A DNA stretch of 6,765 nucleotides. Source: Lachnospiraceae bacterium (GTDB taxonomy: Bacteria > Bacillota > Clostridia > Lachnospirales > Lachnospiraceae). The stretch covers positions 1 to 6,765 of the forward strand of contig CAAEAB010000236.1 in assembly GCA_900753685.1 (NCBI GenBank). The letters run 5' to 3'. A program made the position numbers and the translations under genes. Shown here piece by piece: positions 6,744 to 6,765 of the stretch (positions within the stretch are counted from its first letter, which is position 1; every line of letters begins with the position of its first letter). The notes beneath the pieces are model-generated. The model saw only the letters and a list, made by a program, of their open reading frames with translations, did no database searches and was not told the DNA's origin.

Positions 6744-6751
6744 CCCTCCTT
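6744..6751 (-). promoter_or_regulatory. Strong ribosome binding site deciding the TTG start of tcdA
   Basis: AAGGAGGG on the minus strand is a near-complete anti-SD match, 8 bases before TTG at 6736. A short ATG-TAG just upstream encodes nothing. Confidence 0.8.
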
Positions 6752-6765
6752 AAACTACATCTTTC

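Overview
The window reads as chromosomal DNA of an anaerobic low-to-moderate-GC Firmicute, most likely a clostridial species of the Lachnospiraceae type. This is inferred from strong AGGAGG-type ribosome binding sites, the use of TTG and GTG starts, and the style of the proteins: a clostridial G3E GTPase, an M18 aminopeptidase of the form common in gut Clostridia, and a cytosolic BspA-type LRR protein. No phage, plasmid, insertion-sequence, CRISPR, tRNA or rRNA signal was seen. All six genes lie on the minus strand, so they read from right to left. No gene-free stretch exceeds about 110 bases.

From right to left, the first block is a tight run of four genes: a tcdA-type E1-like enzyme for tRNA modification (about 6736-6017), a leucine-rich-repeat protein (6033-5089), a VWA / DUF2201-type protein (5077-3761) and a MoxR-family AAA+ ATPase (3759-2263). 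The genes overlap or are separated by 1 to 11 bases, and ribosome binding sites sit inside the preceding reading frames, so they are probably one translationally coupled operon. An M18 aminopeptidase gene (2220-832) follows after 42 bases, with its own strong ribosome binding site, and ends at a clear intrinsic terminator (760-789). Beyond it is a G3E/COG0523 (CobW-like) GTPase metallochaperone with a dense histidine tract; it starts at a GTG at 722 and is cut by the left window edge.

The biologically interesting core is the AAA+ ATPase / VWA pair. MoxR ATPases with a neighbouring VWA partner act as remodelling chaperones (for example RavA-ViaA and NorQ-NorD). Here the VWA protein carries an N-terminal metallopeptidase-like domain whose HExxH-type motif reads HMLMH, so the catalytic Glu appears lost. 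The pair is preceded by a cytosolic LRR protein with an unrecognised C-terminal half. A plausible reading is a three-part chaperone machine in which the LRR protein selects or scaffolds the client. This is inference from gene order, not shown by the sequence.

A second point of interest is the leader of the G3E GTPase gene: a good promoter candidate containing a 12-bp palindrome lies upstream of the terminator hairpin, so the hairpin would be at the very 5' end of that transcript. Two perfect 9-bp tandem repeats cover the GTG start region, and a perfect 21-bp tandem duplication lies in the His-rich tract.
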